Of a stretch of DNA of 64,000 nucleotides, positions 63,791 to 64,000 are shown in pieces; position 1 is the first letter of the stretch, and the number at the start of each line of letters is the position of its first letter. The position numbers and the translations under genes were made by a program. The notes below the pieces were generated by a model that saw only the letters and a list, made by a program, of their open reading frames with translations, was not told where the DNA came from and did no database searches. The stretch comes from Rhynochetos jubatus (Eukaryota > Chordata > Aves > Eurypygiformes > Rhynochetidae), in NCBI GenBank assembly GCA_027574665.1, contig CM050690.1, positions 70,661,433 to 70,725,432 on the forward strand, in the 5' to 3' direction.

Positions 63791-64000
63791 TCAGCATCTT
63801 TTTTTTTTTTTTAAACTAACCGTGTCATTTACATTCTAGTTTCAGACTGATATTGTCCTCATGGCCTACAGCATAATTCATTGTTACAACTGTCTTCACG
63901 GCATTTTGAGTCCACCTTTTTGTCTTCTATCTTCAACCAGTTTCCGGTACCCCACAATGTTACAGCTGCAAGACTTTGCATAGTTATTCCCACTTGACAT

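Larger units (their letters stand above)
34249..64000 (-). other. NIPBL intron 1 (partial)
   Basis: Everything right of exon 2 appears to be first-intron sequence. The non-coding exon 1 and a CpG-island promoter, expected for a housekeeping gene like NIPBL, were not seen anywhere up to the edge. The intron carries most of the mobile elements of the window, listed separately. Stretches without any recognised feature: 34249-36290, 36720-37520, 38080-40950, 44040-48820, 51030-51816, 53572-54496, 54650-59400 and 59660-63395, apart from low-complexity tracts. Confidence 0.7.

Noticed and set aside
1..64000. tRNA, rRNA, CRISPR or bacterial-type operon signals
   Set aside because: None seen; the spliced gene, CR1 and LTR content show vertebrate nuclear DNA.

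Overview
This is a stretch of bird nuclear genome. Two things show it: many copies of the CR1 LINE, several ending in the typical (ATTCTATG)-type 3' terminus, and solo LTRs of a type common in non-galliform (neoavian) genomes. The species cannot be fixed from this window.

The only host gene I can support is the 5' half of NIPBL (Nipped-B-like, the cohesin loader), on the minus strand. Eight consecutive exons, numbered 2-9 after the human gene, lie between 34248 and 5480. They run from the initiator ATG at 34224-34222 to the donor of exon 9. All introns are GT-AG. The exons join in phase without a stop over 1501 nt, giving 500 complete codons plus the first base of codon 501. The product is the N-terminal part of the loader: the MAU2-binding N-terminus, a low-complexity Ser/Pro/Gln-rich linker, a basic cluster and a Gln-rich segment. 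The HEAT-repeat loader domain and the large exon 10 lie beyond the left edge. The non-coding exon 1 and the promoter must lie beyond the right edge, so 34249-64000 is all intron 1.

Layout from left to right: 1-5479 is part of intron 9, with an AT/GT microsatellite beside the exon 9 donor. 5480-6112 is exon 9. 6113-16271 is intron 8, with a solo LTR, an ancient LINE piece and a CR1 tail. 16272-16365 is exon 8, followed by intron 7 with an LTR fragment. 20288-20448 is exon 7, 21470-21621 exon 6 and 23220-23319 exon 5. 23320-29955 is intron 4, with a young 2-kb CR1. 29956-30086 is exon 4, 31209-31374 exon 3 and 34161-34248 exon 2. 34249-64000 is intron 1, holding a 3.1-kb CR1 with ORF1 esterase, endonuclease and reverse-transcriptase remains, several other CR1 copies, two more LTRs and some striking homopolymers.

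I see no unknown multi-gene system. The most notable observations are: (i) a 313-bp block of perfect identity between two inverted CR1 copies whose flanks are clearly diverged, which suggests gene conversion; (ii) those two copies bracket exons 2-4 as an inverted repeat; (iii) a weak exon 9 donor only a few bases from a GT/AT microsatellite; (iv) the question whether this is the Z or the W copy of NIPBL; and (v) a scrambled 5' end in one CR1. No tRNA, rRNA or CRISPR array was seen.
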